Assembly: GCF_900474185.1 (NCBI RefSeq)
Contig: NZ_UCNW01000002.1
Coordinates: 81,013-145,012 of the forward strand
Source of the DNA: Synechococcus sp. UW69
GTDB lineage: Bacteria; Cyanobacteriota; Cyanobacteriia; PCC-6307; Cyanobiaceae
Direction: 5' to 3'
Length of the DNA stretch: 64,000 nt
How positions within the stretch are numbered: the stretch's first letter is position 1; the number at the start of each line of letters is the position of its first letter. A program made the translations under genes and the position numbers. A model generated the notes under the pieces. That model saw only the letters and a list, made by a program, of their open reading frames with translations, made no database searches and had not been told where the DNA came from. Positions 27,026 to 35,705 of the stretch are shown in pieces.

Positions 27026-28287
27026 GGCGTCGCTCCCGCTGCACGAAGCAGGGTCTGGCTTCGCTGCTGACTGGTCGCCATCGCTTCATCAGCGGATCCA
27101 GTTTCGGTGAACAATCCGTTGAGTTCGCGCTGCACCACATCACTGAGTTGGGCGTAGAGGGGTGTTGGCGGACGCACAACCGCGTGGTTTAGGGCTACCT
27201 GCAGCTCCGGAAGCACAGGGGAACTCTTCAACATCTCCGGATCGCTGAACAAATTCGCTTGGGTGGGTGAGTAGCCGTTGTTGAGAAAGCGAGCTCGCTG
27301 GGAGGCTTCATTGGTGAGGTATCGAATGGCTTCCACCGCCGCCTCCTGATGGGGCGACTGACGCATCAAGCTCAACCCCCAGCTGCCCAGGGTCGCTCCG
27401 GGTCGTTCGCCCGGTTGCGCCACCATCAGGCTGATGCCCACGTTGCCTTTCACATTGCTGTCGTCCTTCTGCAGTTCAGCCCAGGCATAGGGCCAGTTCC
27501 GCATCAGTGCGGCATCGCCGGATTTGAAGGCTTGAAGCGACTCCGATTCGGCGTAATTGGTGACGGCATAGGGACTGATCCCTTCGTTGATCAGATCGTT
27601 CAACCAGGCTGCAGCCCCTGTTGCCTCAGGCGAATCCAGCTGCATGGTGTTGGTGGTGGTGTCCATCCACTCGCCGCCGAAGCCCTGCAGCACTTCTAGG
27701 AAGTCGCAGCTCAGCCCCTCGTACTGACGCCCCTGCCAGACGAAGCCATTGGCAACGGAGTTGGTCTGGACCAGCTGTCCTGCAACGGACATCAACTCGT
27801 CTGGTGTTTTCGGTGGCTCTTTCATGAGATCCGTCCGCCAGTAGAGCAGTCCCACATCGGCCACCAAGGGCCAGCGGTAGAGATGGCCGTCGTAGTCGTT
27901 GCCCAGCCGTGCTCCCTCCACCAGCTGTTCCTGGTCGGCCTGATCAAACCAAGGATCCAGGGGTTCCAGCCATCCCGCGGCTGCATATTTCGGTAGCCAG
28001 GTGACATCCATCAACAGCGCGTCGAAGGGTGCATCCCCGAGCAGAAGGCTGCTGATTGCAAGATCTGAAATCGATTCCGTGTTCAACGGACCTCGGATCA
28101 AATTCAGATGAATCCGGCCGCGATGCTCGCGGTTGAAGGTTTTCACCAGCTCAGCGCTGGCGTCGGTGAAGGAGGAGGGCATGAGGATGTTCACCTCTTC
28201 CGCCCGGAAGGACGCTGACCCCACCAGGCAGCCGAGGGCCATGACCAGCGCTAAGGCCCCGCTCGCCAGCCAGCGGCGCAGCTTCAC
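27022..28287 (-). CDS. ggtB: Compatible-solute ABC transporter substrate-binding protein (GgtB-like)
   Basis: A 421-residue periplasmic binding protein of the extracellular solute-binding family 1. A signal sequence with a cysteine (ALALVMALGCLVGSASFRAEE) could be a lipoprotein-type signal with Cys20, though the lipobox is not perfect. The mature part has the usual family blocks (SFTDASAELVKTFNREH, FDALLMDVTWLPKYAAAGWLEPL, GDAALMRNWPYAWAEL). It captures glucosylglycerol, and possibly sucrose or trehalose, for the Ggt importer. It is coupled to ggpS and ggtC by 4-bp overlaps. Confidence 0.85.
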   Translation of the reverse strand: MKLRRWLASGALALVMALGCLVGSASFRAEEVNILMPSSFTDASAELVKTFNREHRGRIHLNLIRGPLNTESISDLAISSLLLGDAPFDALLMDVTWLPKYAAAGWLEPLDPWFDQADQEQLVEGARLGNDYDGHLYRWPLVADVGLLYWRTDLMKEPPKTPDELMSVAGQLVQTNSVANGFVWQGRQYEGLSCDFLEVLQGFGGEWMDTTTNTMQLDSPEATGAAAWLNDLINEGISPYAVTNYAESESLQAFKSGDAALMRNWPYAWAELQKDDSNVKGNVGISLMVAQPGERPGATLGSWGLSLMRQSPHQEAAVEAIRYLTNEASQRARFLNNGYSPTQANLFSDPEMLKSSPVLPELQVALNHAVVRPPTPLYAQLSDVVQRELNGLFTETGSADEAMATSQQRSQTLLRAAGATP

Positions 28288-29774
28288 TGGGCGTTTGAGG
28301 GCGTCAGACCAGACATTTGTTCATCGGCCCAGTCACGAACGGTGTAGCTCTCCACGGCATCGGTCATGCGACTCATTCGATCGCGTTGCTCGTCTTCGTC
28401 CATTTCCAGCGCCGATTCGATTGCATCGTCCATGCGGCGATTCGAATAGGGGTTGGTCAGAACGGCGCCATCGAGGACAACCGAAGCACCGGTGAATTCG
28501 GAAAGAACAAGAACACCGCCGCGGTTTCGCCGAGCAGCCGCATATTCCTTGGCTACCAGATTCAGTCCATCGCGCAGCGGTGTGATCCAGCAGACATCTG
28601 CTTGGCAGAACCAGGCAATCATTTCGTCGTAGGGGATCCGACGGGTTGAAAACCGGATCGGGACCCAATCAATTTGGCTGAAGCGTCCGTTGATCCGCCC
28701 CGCCATTTCTTCAATCGAGCGTTGCGTGTCTTCGTAGATTTTCATCCCACTGGCAGCGGCGACGCAGGCGAGCATCAGTACAACTTGCCCATGCAAATCC
28801 TTGCGTCGTTCCAGCAGGCGTTCGAAGGCCAGCAGCAACTCCTCATTGCCCTTCGTGTAATCAACACGACTCGCGGAGAGGATTAGTTTTCGTCCCTTTT
28901 TGGTGTCTTGAACGATCAATTCACCATGGCTTTCAACAGATGGGCTCCAGCACAACTCCTGAATTAGATCAGGAGATGTGCCCACCGGTGAGCTGAGTAA
29001 CTGAATGGTACGGCCTTTGTGCTCGAGATGACTGGTGACCGTGCCTTCGGAAAGGGCTGTTCCTACTCCAATGAATTTGCGATCTACTGAAACTTTTGGA
29101 CCACGCTTGGCTCCTACAAGTGTGCTGGCGGCACGGGCAAAGTTTTCGGTGTAGCGCGGGATATGGAAACCAACGACATCGCAACAGAGCAAACTTTCAA
29201 GAATTTGCTCACGCCAAGGCAGGATGGCGAAGACATCATTCCCTGGGAAGGGGGTGTGATGGAAAAAGGCAATCTTTAGGTCGGGACGTTCAGCTCGGAT
29301 GTAACCGGGAACCAGCCAGAGGTTGTAATCGTGTACCCATACCGTTGCACCCTCGGCAGCCTCGGCACATGCCGCAGAGGCGAATCGTTTGTTGACCTCT
29401 TCAAAGATCTTCCAGTTCGCATTATTAACGTTGAAGTATGTGGGAAATGTGTGCAGGATCGGCCAAAAGCATTCTTTTGACGTGATGTGATAGAAACTGG
29501 AGATCTGCTCGTCTTCTAGAGGGATTCGGCAGAGTGTGAATGGAGATGGATTGTCCATTTCAATCCGTTCTGTGCCTTCATTCGACTGATCGTCGACGCG
29601 TCTCCAGGCAATCCATGTACCTTTCTCGCAGCTCCGAAAGAGATTGCGAAGGGTAGGAATTATTCCGTTAGGACTTTTCTGGTCGACCCAAATTCTTGAT
29701 CCGTTTTTGTCTTTTGATTCGTCAAACGGGGTGCGGTGGTAGAGGATTATGAACGAACTTTGACCCGCACCCAT
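28284..29774 (-). CDS. ggpS: Glucosylglycerol-phosphate synthase
   Basis: A 496-residue GT20 glycosyltransferase (trehalose-6-phosphate synthase fold) that makes glucosylglycerol phosphate from ADP-glucose and glycerol 3-phosphate, the first step of the main salt-stress osmolyte in marine Synechococcus. Key segments: FIILYHRTPFDE at the start, TVWVHDYNLWLVPGYIR, IAFFHHTPFPGNDVF, VVGFHIPRYTENF, SASRVDYTKGNEELL and CWITPLRDGLNLVAKEY...LVLSEFTGAS. It differs from OtsA by the N-terminus and by linkage to a Ggt-like transporter. The phosphatase ggpP is not in the window. It heads a five-gene unit with four consecutive 4-bp overlaps. Confidence 0.92.
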   Translation of the reverse strand: MGAGQSSFIILYHRTPFDESKDKNGSRIWVDQKSPNGIIPTLRNLFRSCEKGTWIAWRRVDDQSNEGTERIEMDNPSPFTLCRIPLEDEQISSFYHITSKECFWPILHTFPTYFNVNNANWKIFEEVNKRFASAACAEAAEGATVWVHDYNLWLVPGYIRAERPDLKIAFFHHTPFPGNDVFAILPWREQILESLLCCDVVGFHIPRYTENFARAASTLVGAKRGPKVSVDRKFIGVGTALSEGTVTSHLEHKGRTIQLLSSPVGTSPDLIQELCWSPSVESHGELIVQDTKKGRKLILSASRVDYTKGNEELLLAFERLLERRKDLHGQVVLMLACVAAASGMKIYEDTQRSIEEMAGRINGRFSQIDWVPIRFSTRRIPYDEMIAWFCQADVCWITPLRDGLNLVAKEYAAARRNRGGVLVLSEFTGASVVLDGAVLTNPYSNRRMDDAIESALEMDEDEQRDRMSRMTDAVESYTVRDWADEQMSGLTPSNAQ

Positions 29775-29799
29775 CTATTCGAACAACACTTCGTTCGTT

Positions 29800-29837
29800 C
29801 CACCATTCAGCAAAAGCTGTTTTTTGTCAAATGGTGG
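29800..29837. promoter_or_regulatory. Inverted repeat upstream of ggpS (possible operator/promoter region)
   Basis: CCACCATT (29800-29807) and AATGGTGG (29830-29837) form an 8-bp perfect inverted repeat with a 22-bp spacer, 26-63 bp upstream of the ggpS start. On the ggpS strand a TTGACA hexamer sits at 29830-29825, but no good -10 is placed 17 bp from it. The right arm overlaps the stop of the peroxiredoxin gene. It could be a binding site for an osmotic regulator of the operon; this is a guess from position and symmetry. Confidence 0.35.
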
Positions 29838-30387
29838 TTTTGTTCTGAAGTGTCGTCAAGGAATCCAGCACTTCCCTGGCGTGACCGTTTGGTCGAACTG
29901 CCACCCAGCGCTCACGTAGAACGCCATCGGGATCGATCAGGAAGGAGTGGCGCAACGAATAGGGCGCCATCCAGGAGCCGTAGGCCTTGCTCACGGTTCC
30001 GTCAGGATCAGAGAGCAGGGGAAAACTCAGCCCTTCGCTTTCACAGAAGGATTCGTGCTCGTCGACACTGTCGGCGCTGATGCCGATGACCTCGGCACCG
30101 GCCTGAAGAAACTCCGCGTGCAGGCTTTCGAAGCCCCTGGCTTCGATGGTGCAGCCACCGGTGAAGTCTCTTGGGTAGAAATAAACCGCCAACCAACGAC
30201 CGCGCAGATCTCCGGTGCTCCAACGGTTACGGTCGGGTTCGGATTGGCTGGATCCGGGCAGATCAAAGTCGGGCACTGTGCTGCCCGTTTCCAAAACAAC
30301 ACCCCCGAGAGCCGAAGCCCGCGAGGGTGAAAGCGTCAGAGCTGCAAGGAAAAGGCCGGACTTGACTAGTAATTCCCGCCGATTCAC
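29827..30387 (-). CDS. Exported peroxiredoxin (BCP/PrxQ-like)
   Basis: A 186-residue protein with an N-terminal export signal (NRRELLVKSGLFLAALTLSPSRASA; the RR pair hints at Tat) and an AhpC/TSA domain: STVPDFDLP, WLAVYFYPRDFTGGCTIEARGF and GISADSVDEHESFCESEGLSFPLLSDPDG. Cys79 is the likely peroxidatic cysteine; the usual TPGC is TGGC here. A second cysteine at about 114 may serve as the resolving residue. It would reduce peroxides in the lumen or periplasm. The gene lies between ggpS and rpmB on the same strand. Confidence 0.9.
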   Translation of the reverse strand: MNRRELLVKSGLFLAALTLSPSRASALGGVVLETGSTVPDFDLPGSSQSEPDRNRWSTGDLRGRWLAVYFYPRDFTGGCTIEARGFESLHAEFLQAGAEVIGISADSVDEHESFCESEGLSFPLLSDPDGTVSKAYGSWMAPYSLRHSFLIDPDGVLRERWVAVRPNGHAREVLDSLTTLQNKTTI

Positions 30388-30399
30388 CCGTTCAAGATC

Positions 30400-30636
30400 T
30401 CAGATCTTGGCCAGGTTAATGCCCAGAGACTTGGCATAGGCGCCGAGGCCTTTCTTCTGGATGGTTTTGAGGGCGCGGGTGGTCACGCGCAGCTTCACCC
30501 AGCGGTTGCCTTCCGCCCACCAGAGGCGCCGCTGCTGCAGGTTGGCCTGCTGCAGCTTCTTGGTGCGGATGTGGGAATGGCTCACGGCCATGCCGTTGTT
30601 GGCGCGAGTACCGGTGAGCTGACACACCCGTGACAT
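30400..30636 (-). CDS. rpmB: 50S ribosomal protein L28
   Basis: A 78-residue ribosomal protein with the standard bL28 sequence: [27 protein letters not shown] at the start, [28 protein letters not shown] after it. It is a component of the large subunit near the E site. Length is typical of the cyanobacterial form. It lies between htpG and the peroxiredoxin gene, all on the minus strand, with 79 bp upstream that probably hold its own promoter. Confidence 0.97.
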   Translation of the reverse strand: MSRVCQLTGTRANNGMAVSHSHIRTKKLQQANLQQRRLWWAEGNRWVKLRVTTRALKTIQKKGLGAYAKSLGINLAKI

Positions 30637-30715
30637 GACGATGTCCTTCTACTGAGAGGTTGTTTGGAGCTGAATTAACAGTTCCAAACGACCAAGTTAG
30701 CAAAAGGTCTTCACC

Positions 30716-32620
30716 TCAAAGGCCTCTCTGCATCAGAGCACCCATCAATTCAGCACTGCGGGTCTGGAATCCGCCAAGTTCATTGGGCTCCAGACCGCCC
30801 ACGCCCAGCCGAGCCATGTCATAAAGATGACGGGCCACATCCTGGGCGAGGCTTGCTGTGGGTGAGGCTTCCGCCGATCCCACCAGCACGCCACCGGCCC
30901 GCAGCTTGAGCATCCCTTCCACCAGGGGATGGCGCCGGTTCACCAGAAGTACGTGATGCTCAGGAAGGCCTGGTAGGCGCTGTTCCATTAAGGCGCCCAT
31001 GTCGTTCAGCCTGCGCATCTGTTCAGGCAGAAGAATCATCGCCGGAGGTGCCCCTTCCGCTTTCAGGGCCTGTACCTGAACGGTGACCTTCTCATTGGCC
31101 AGGGATTCCTTGATCAGATCACGCAGTCGGTCTGATTCCGTTGTTCCATCTTGATCGGTGAGTTCCGCATCGTTGTCTTTCAGGCTCTCGTCCAGTTCCG
31201 AGTCGACGCGTTGGAAGGTGAGTTCCTCGTGGCGATGTTCGAGCCAGGGGATGAACTGAGTGTCGATCACCGTTTCCAGCTTCAGCACTTCCGCGCCCTG
31301 GGATGTCCAGAGATTGAGCGCACCAGCCTGGGAAACGTCATCGGTGCTGTAGAGCACGCGCTTGTTCTGATCTGCGGCCAGTCGGCTGAGGTATCCATCC
31401 AGAGTGGTGAAAGCACGGCCATCGCAGGCGATCGGGTCACCGTCGTCGCCTTCCCCGGCGGCAGCGGTGGTGGCGAACAGGATCAATTCGGCGACCTGCT
31501 CGGCGAACTTCTCGTCTTCCATGGCGCCGATCTTCACGAAGGGTGCCAGGGCATCCCACGCCTCGGCATAGGCCTTGGGGTCCTCCTTTTTCAATCCCCG
31601 CAGCCGATCTGACACCTTCTTGGCGACAAAATTTCCGATCGAGCGAACGCGTCGGTCGGTCTGCAGAGCACTGCGGCTCACATTGAGAGGAATGTCGGGT
31701 GAATCGATCACTCCCCGCAAGGGCAGCAGGTAGCGCGGCACAACTTCCTTGATCGAATCGCTGACGAACACCTGGTTGCAGTAGAGCTTGATTTCGCCCT
31801 TCTCCCAGTCGGCACGACCGGTCTGCTTGGGGAAAAAGAGAATTCCCTGAAGGTTGTAGGGGTAGTCGGTATTGAGGTGAACCCAGAGCAGGGGATCGCC
31901 TTGAAAGGGATAGAGATAGTGGTAGAGGTCGATGTAATCCTGATCACTGAGATCTCTGGCGCTCTTGCGCCAGGGGGCGTCCATCTTGTTGATCGTTTCC
32001 CCCTCGAGCTGCACCGGCACTGCCATGAAGTCGCAGTAGGTGTTGATCAGAGTTCGGATCCGTGCCGGTTCCAGATATTCGAGCTCGTCCTCCATTAGAT
32101 GAAGGATCACGTCTGTGCCCGGCTGCTCTTTCTCGGCGGCGCTGAGGCTGAAGTTCGGGGAACCATCACAGCTCCAGCGCACAGCTTCAGCGTCGGGCCG
32201 AGCTGAACGGGTCAGCAGTTCAACCTTCTCGGCCACCATGAAGCTGGAATAAAAACCAAGGCCGAAGTGGCCGATGATGGCGTCGTTTTCCTGCTTGTAT
32301 TTCTCCAGGAAATCCTCGGCACTGGAGAAGGCCACCTGGTTGATGTAGCGCTTCACCTCATCGGCCGTCATGCCGATGCCGTTGTCACTGATGGTGACGG
32401 TCTTGGCCTCCTGATCCACTGTGATGCGAATGGCACCGTCATCCCCTTCGCTGCAATCGCCCGCCATGGCAGCCATGCGGCGCTTGCTGATGGCATCAAC
32501 GCCATTGCTGACAAGTTCCCGGAGAAACACCTCGTGGCCGGAGTACACGGCCTTCTTGATGATCGGGAAAATGTTTTCGGTGTGGATCTGAATTTGACCC
32601 TGTTCCTCCAGCACCGCCAT
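30716..32620 (-). CDS. htpG: Molecular chaperone HtpG (Hsp90)
   Basis: A 634-residue dimeric ATP-dependent chaperone. The GHKL ATPase domain shows VFLRELVSNGVDAISKRR, ITISDNGIGMT and the lid segment IGHFGLGFYSSFMVAEKV; the middle domain has GVIDSPDIPLNVSRSALQTD; the C-terminal dimerisation domain follows (about residues 520-634). In the first motif the common NASDA is NGVDA. Cyanobacterial HtpG supports heat and light stress survival and phycobilisome assembly. The start at 32620 gives the canonical MAVLEEQGQIQIHTE. Confidence 0.97.
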   Translation of the reverse strand: MAVLEEQGQIQIHTENIFPIIKKAVYSGHEVFLRELVSNGVDAISKRRMAAMAGDCSEGDDGAIRITVDQEAKTVTISDNGIGMTADEVKRYINQVAFSSAEDFLEKYKQENDAIIGHFGLGFYSSFMVAEKVELLTRSARPDAEAVRWSCDGSPNFSLSAAEKEQPGTDVILHLMEDELEYLEPARIRTLINTYCDFMAVPVQLEGETINKMDAPWRKSARDLSDQDYIDLYHYLYPFQGDPLLWVHLNTDYPYNLQGILFFPKQTGRADWEKGEIKLYCNQVFVSDSIKEVVPRYLLPLRGVIDSPDIPLNVSRSALQTDRRVRSIGNFVAKKVSDRLRGLKKEDPKAYAEAWDALAPFVKIGAMEDEKFAEQVAELILFATTAAAGEGDDGDPIACDGRAFTTLDGYLSRLAADQNKRVLYSTDDVSQAGALNLWTSQGAEVLKLETVIDTQFIPWLEHRHEELTFQRVDSELDESLKDNDAELTDQDGTTESDRLRDLIKESLANEKVTVQVQALKAEGAPPAMILLPEQMRRLNDMGALMEQRLPGLPEHHVLLVNRRHPLVEGMLKLRAGGVLVGSAEASPTASLAQDVARHLYDMARLGVGGLEPNELGGFQTRSAELMGALMQRGL

Positions 32621-32720
32621 TCCTGTGTCCCGAAAAACCAGACACTAGAGACCGGTTTCACTCCGGCTCAACGGCCTGTTCAGGGGGTTCTCCGTACCTT
32701 CATGTGCTCCGCATGCCTGC

Positions 32721-32945
32721 TCAAGGCGTCTTCTGAAGGTCAGGACGCTCTTCCGCAACGATGGCGCCCTCAACCGGACAGACCTGCAGGCAGATGCCGC
32801 AATCGATGCAGGTGTCGAAATTGATCCAGTAAAAGTCTGTCCCTTTCTTGTTTTTTCCATTGCCTTGGTCAATGCAGGCCACAGGGCAGGCATCGACGCA
32901 GTCAGCAATGCCCTCGCAAACGTCGGTGACGATGGAATGAGCCAT
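32721..32945 (-). CDS. Bacterial-type ferredoxin with two Fe-S clusters (7Fe/8Fe type)
   Basis: A 74-residue protein with eight cysteines: Cys10-x5-Cys16-x3-Cys20-x3-Cys24 and Cys46-x2-Cys49-x2-Cys52-x3-Cys56. The second set is a normal 4Fe-4S motif; the first, with a longer gap, is like 7Fe ferredoxins that carry a 3Fe-4S or a modified 4Fe-4S cluster. It is a small soluble electron carrier. The ATG at 32945 is chosen; the frame is open to 33149 but the extension is antisense to hisZ-like coding and lacks cysteines. It lies downstream of hisZ on the same strand. Confidence 0.93.
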   Translation of the reverse strand: MAHSIVTDVCEGIADCVDACPVACIDQGNGKNKKGTDFYWINFDTCIDCGICLQVCPVEGAIVAEERPDLQKTP

Positions 32946-32970
32946 GGAGGACCTGCTGATCTGCCGGATC

Positions 32971-34149
32971 CTAAGGATCGACCCAATCGAGCTGTAGACC
33001 GCCCTGTGCTTTCGCCAGCTGTTCAGCCTTCTCCCTGGAATCGAACGGTTCCAGGGCCAACACAGCGGTGCGACCTTGCTGATGCCAACCCCGCTGATGC
33101 TCCATGGCCGCTTCCAGGCTTGTGGCTGCTGAAAAGGCCACGAGTACATCGGTCTGTTGCTGGTCTGCTGTATCGAATTCCGAGATCAGTTCCCGGATCG
33201 GGTCGATCGCCAGGCTGAACCCAGCGCCATAGGCCTTGTGATCGGTCGCGCCGCAACGCTGCACCAGGTCGTCGTAACGGCCGCCACGGGCAATCACCAC
33301 AGGAGAGCTGCGGCCATCACAGACCAGCTGGAACACCAAGCCGGTGTACAGCTCGAAATGGGGCTGGAATGTCGGGTCGAGCTGAATCGTTACCGACTGA
33401 TCCTGAGCTGCTTTTGAGAGGTGGGCGCAGAGACGGCGAAGCTTGTCGAAGACCGGCTGATCACCTCCCATGCTGGCGAGCTGGGTCAGGACCTGGTCGG
33501 GGGTTCCGCGGCAGTCAAGGAGTGCAAGAAGCCTGGCCTTGGCGTCCTTGGTCAGCTCGAAATTCTCAATGGCCAGACGGTCGAAATCGATCAAGGCTGT
33601 GCGGATCTGATCGCGCATCTCACCGTTGAACGGGCTGAGAATCAGATCCATCAGAGCGGTGTGGCCCAGCAACAGCCTTGGTTTCTGGCTGGGCTGCAGC
33701 TCCAGGGTCTGAATTGCTGCCATCAACAGGCTGAGCAGTTCCATCTCCGCTTCGCTGCCGCTAACCCCGAACAGTTCAACGCCGCTCTGCAGGTTCTCTT
33801 CGATCGATTGCCCCCCTTCATCGGCGGAACGGGTGCGGAACACCGTTCCGGAGGCCCAGAGACGCAACGGCCGTTGGCGATCGGCGAATCGTGTGCAAGC
33901 CGCTCTGGCGATGGATGCCGTCATCTCTGGCCGTAGCCCGAGAGGGTCATCTGCAACGAGACGAACGATGTCTGAACTGTCGATGGCACCCCCGGCCATC
34001 AACGTTGCCAGACGCTCCACCCGCGGTGGCGACACCTCCTCATAGCCCCACAGACGGAAAACCGATGCAAGACGTTCCGTCAGCTGTCGATTGGTCTCCA
34101 CCTGACGTGGATTCAGATCCTTTGCGCCAGCTGCAGGTTGCAGCGCCAT
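32971..34149 (-). CDS. hisZ: ATP phosphoribosyltransferase regulatory subunit HisZ
   Basis: A 392-residue paralogue of histidyl-tRNA synthetase that lacks the anticodon-binding domain and activates the short form of HisG in histidine synthesis. Class II synthetase-like motifs are visible: [44 protein letters not shown]...[12 protein letters not shown], and YTGLVFQLV..., [26 protein letters not shown]. The ATG at 34149 gives [17 protein letters not shown]; the further open frame to 34260 overlaps the inositol-phosphatase-like gene end. hisG should be elsewhere in the genome. Confidence 0.93.
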   Translation of the reverse strand: MALQPAAGAKDLNPRQVETNRQLTERLASVFRLWGYEEVSPPRVERLATLMAGGAIDSSDIVRLVADDPLGLRPEMTASIARAACTRFADRQRPLRLWASGTVFRTRSADEGGQSIEENLQSGVELFGVSGSEAEMELLSLLMAAIQTLELQPSQKPRLLLGHTALMDLILSPFNGEMRDQIRTALIDFDRLAIENFELTKDAKARLLALLDCRGTPDQVLTQLASMGGDQPVFDKLRRLCAHLSKAAQDQSVTIQLDPTFQPHFELYTGLVFQLVCDGRSSPVVIARGGRYDDLVQRCGATDHKAYGAGFSLAIDPIRELISEFDTADQQQTDVLVAFSAATSLEAAMEHQRGWHQQGRTAVLALEPFDSREKAEQLAKAQGGLQLDWVDP

Positions 34150-34171
34150 CTCACGTCCTCGCGGCCACGAC

Positions 34172-35065
34172 TCAGGATCCCATGGCCGTGACCTCCGGGG
34201 CACCGAAGGCGGCTCCAGGAAGCGGTTTGACCTGAGACAAGCCATCCCTGATTGCGTCATGCAAGCCAGGACCAGCCGCTACGACTCGGCCGCTGGTGAG
34301 ATCAAAGGGTTGATTCCCATATCCCGTGACGGTTCCCCCCGCTAGGTCCACCAAGGCCACGCCCGCGGCCAGGTCCCAGGGAGACAGGCCCCTTTCCCAG
34401 TAGCCGTCCTGGCGGCCAGCAGCCACGAAGGCCAAATCAACCGCCGCGGCGCCGCCGCGACGGACCCCATGGGTGCGATGGGTGAACCAGCAGAACTCGG
34501 CGTAGTTGTTGTCGAGACGGGTGTGGCGGTCATAGGCAAACCCGGTAACGAGGAGAGCATCCTCGAGCCGATCACAGCTGCTCACCTGAAGTGCTGTGTC
34601 GTTGCAGAACGCCCCGATTCCCGGCGCTCCCCAGTAGATCTCCTTGAGGAAGGGCACGGCGATGGCACCAAGGATGGGTTGTTGCCCCAGGGTGAGCCCG
34701 ATCGAGGTAGCAAAGAAGGGATAACCGTGGGCGAAGTTGGTGGTCCCATCCAGGGGGTCAACACACCACCTCAGACCGTCCTGCTGTCCTGTTGCCCCGC
34801 TTTCTTCCGCCAGCACGGCGATCTCAGGGGTCTGGTCCGCCAGCATCTCCAAGACGATGCGTTCAGCTGCAACGTCGGCATTCGTCACCAGGTCGCCGAT
34901 GCGCCCTTTACTTTCGATCGATGACAAGCGTCCGTAATGGCGCATGAGCTCCTGGCCACCGGCATCGGCCGCCGAGCGGGCCACGGCCAGATAACGCTCC
35001 AGATCGCTTGGGCTGAGTCCGCCATCGCGGGCGGCACGGCTGCAGATCGACTCCTGCATGGTCAC
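34172..35065 (-). CDS. Inositol monophosphatase family protein
   Basis: A 297-residue Mg-dependent phosphatase of the IMPase/FBPase superfamily: LAEESG (about 85-90) and the signature [19 protein letters not shown] (about 100-118), with the second motif [15 protein letters not shown] (about 227). Possible substrates are inositol phosphate, histidinol phosphate or PAP; because the gene lies directly between hisZ and a ferredoxin, a histidinol-phosphatase role is conceivable but unproven. The start overlaps the end of the 2Fe-2S ferredoxin gene by 4 bp. Confidence 0.92.
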   Translation of the reverse strand: MTMQESICSRAARDGGLSPSDLERYLAVARSAADAGGQELMRHYGRLSSIESKGRIGDLVTNADVAAERIVLEMLADQTPEIAVLAEESGATGQQDGLRWCVDPLDGTTNFAHGYPFFATSIGLTLGQQPILGAIAVPFLKEIYWGAPGIGAFCNDTALQVSSCDRLEDALLVTGFAYDRHTRLDNNYAEFCWFTHRTHGVRRGGAAAVDLAFVAAGRQDGYWERGLSPWDLAAGVALVDLAGGTVTGYGNQPFDLTSGRVVAAGPGLHDAIRDGLSQVKPLPGAAFGAPEVTAMGS

Positions 35066-35430
35066 TCCTCTTCGATGGGGATCCTGGTGGTGACGCGTCC
35101 TTTCCCAAAGTGGCGCCCGAATTGCAGCTCATATACCTCGTCTTCGTCTTGGGTTTCTGCTTCAAGAGGGGCAACTGCCCGGGCCACACAGAGCAGGCCG
35201 TAACCCTGGGACCTCAGCTCCTGAGAAAGACCCATGGCCTCGCGTTGGTCGAGGGTTCCGCTTTGCACCCGAACGGCACAGCTGGTGCAGCATCCGTTTC
35301 TGCAGGAGAAGGGAAGTGGGTCTCCTTGCTCTTCAAAGCTCTGCAGGATGTACTCACCCTCTGGGACGTCGTGGGTGATGGTGCGACCCTCCTGGCGCCA
35401 GTGAATGGTGATCCTGTGGCTGGGACGCAT
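35062..35430 (-). CDS. Plant-type [2Fe-2S] ferredoxin with C-terminal extension
   Basis: A 122-residue protein with ligands Cys43-x4-Cys48-x2-Cys51-x29-Cys81, the exact spacing of plant-type ferredoxins, in FSCRNGCCTSCAVRV and YGLLCVARAVAP. The tail of about 30 residues after the last ligand (ETQDEDEVYELQFGRHFGKGRV) is longer than in PetF and resembles low-abundance FdC-type ferredoxins, which have higher redox potentials. The ATG at 35430 is chosen; the open frame to 35631 runs antisense through a tRNA gene and is rejected. It is coupled by ATGA to the following phosphatase gene. Confidence 0.9.
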   Translation of the reverse strand: MRPSHRITIHWRQEGRTITHDVPEGEYILQSFEEQGDPLPFSCRNGCCTSCAVRVQSGTLDQREAMGLSQELRSQGYGLLCVARAVAPLEAETQDEDEVYELQFGRHFGKGRVTTRIPIEEE

Positions 35431-35483
35431 AAAGCTCTGCCGGCAGTGCCCTGCTACATTCTCACCTGCCCCATTTAGCCGGT

Positions 35484-35570
35484 GGAGAGCTGGCCGAGTG
35501 GTCGAAGGCGCAGCACTGGAAATGCTGTATAGGGGCAACTCTATCGAGGGTTCGAATCCCTCGCTCTCCG
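35484..35570 (+). tRNA. tRNA-Ser (anticodon GGA)
   Basis: An 87-nt class II tRNA. The acceptor stem is GGAGAGC (35484-35490) with GCTCTCC (35563-35569) and a discriminator G. The D-arm has GCCGAGTGGTCGAAGGC, the anticodon loop is CTGGAAA with GGA in the middle, there is a long variable arm (AGGGGCAACTCT), and the T-arm is GAGGGTTCGAATCCCTC. The 3' CCA is not encoded. The long variable arm and GGA identify serine reading UCC and UCU codons. Confidence 0.97.
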
Positions 35571-35574
35571 CTTC

Positions 35575-35602
35575 TCCGGTCCGCAAGGTCCGGATTTTTT
35601 TT
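35575..35602 (+). terminator. Rho-independent terminator of tRNA-Ser
   Basis: TCCGG-T-CC-GCAA-GG-T-CCGGA (35575-35594) folds as a hairpin with one T-T mismatch and a GCAA tetraloop, followed directly by eight T residues (35595-35602). It lies five bases after the tRNA. Confidence 0.9.
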
Positions 35603-35705
35603 GTCCATCTGAGGCGGCGCTTCAGACCCACGCACGGCCGTCAAACCTTGGCGAGGCTTGGGCTTGAGTGTTCCTGACAGCTGCGTCGTTGCTGAGGGGT
35701 CGGGA

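Noticed and set aside
35062..35631. Longer 2Fe-2S ferredoxin frame starting at 35631
   Set aside because: The extension reads antisense through tRNA-Ser; ATG 35430 gives a normal ferredoxin start.
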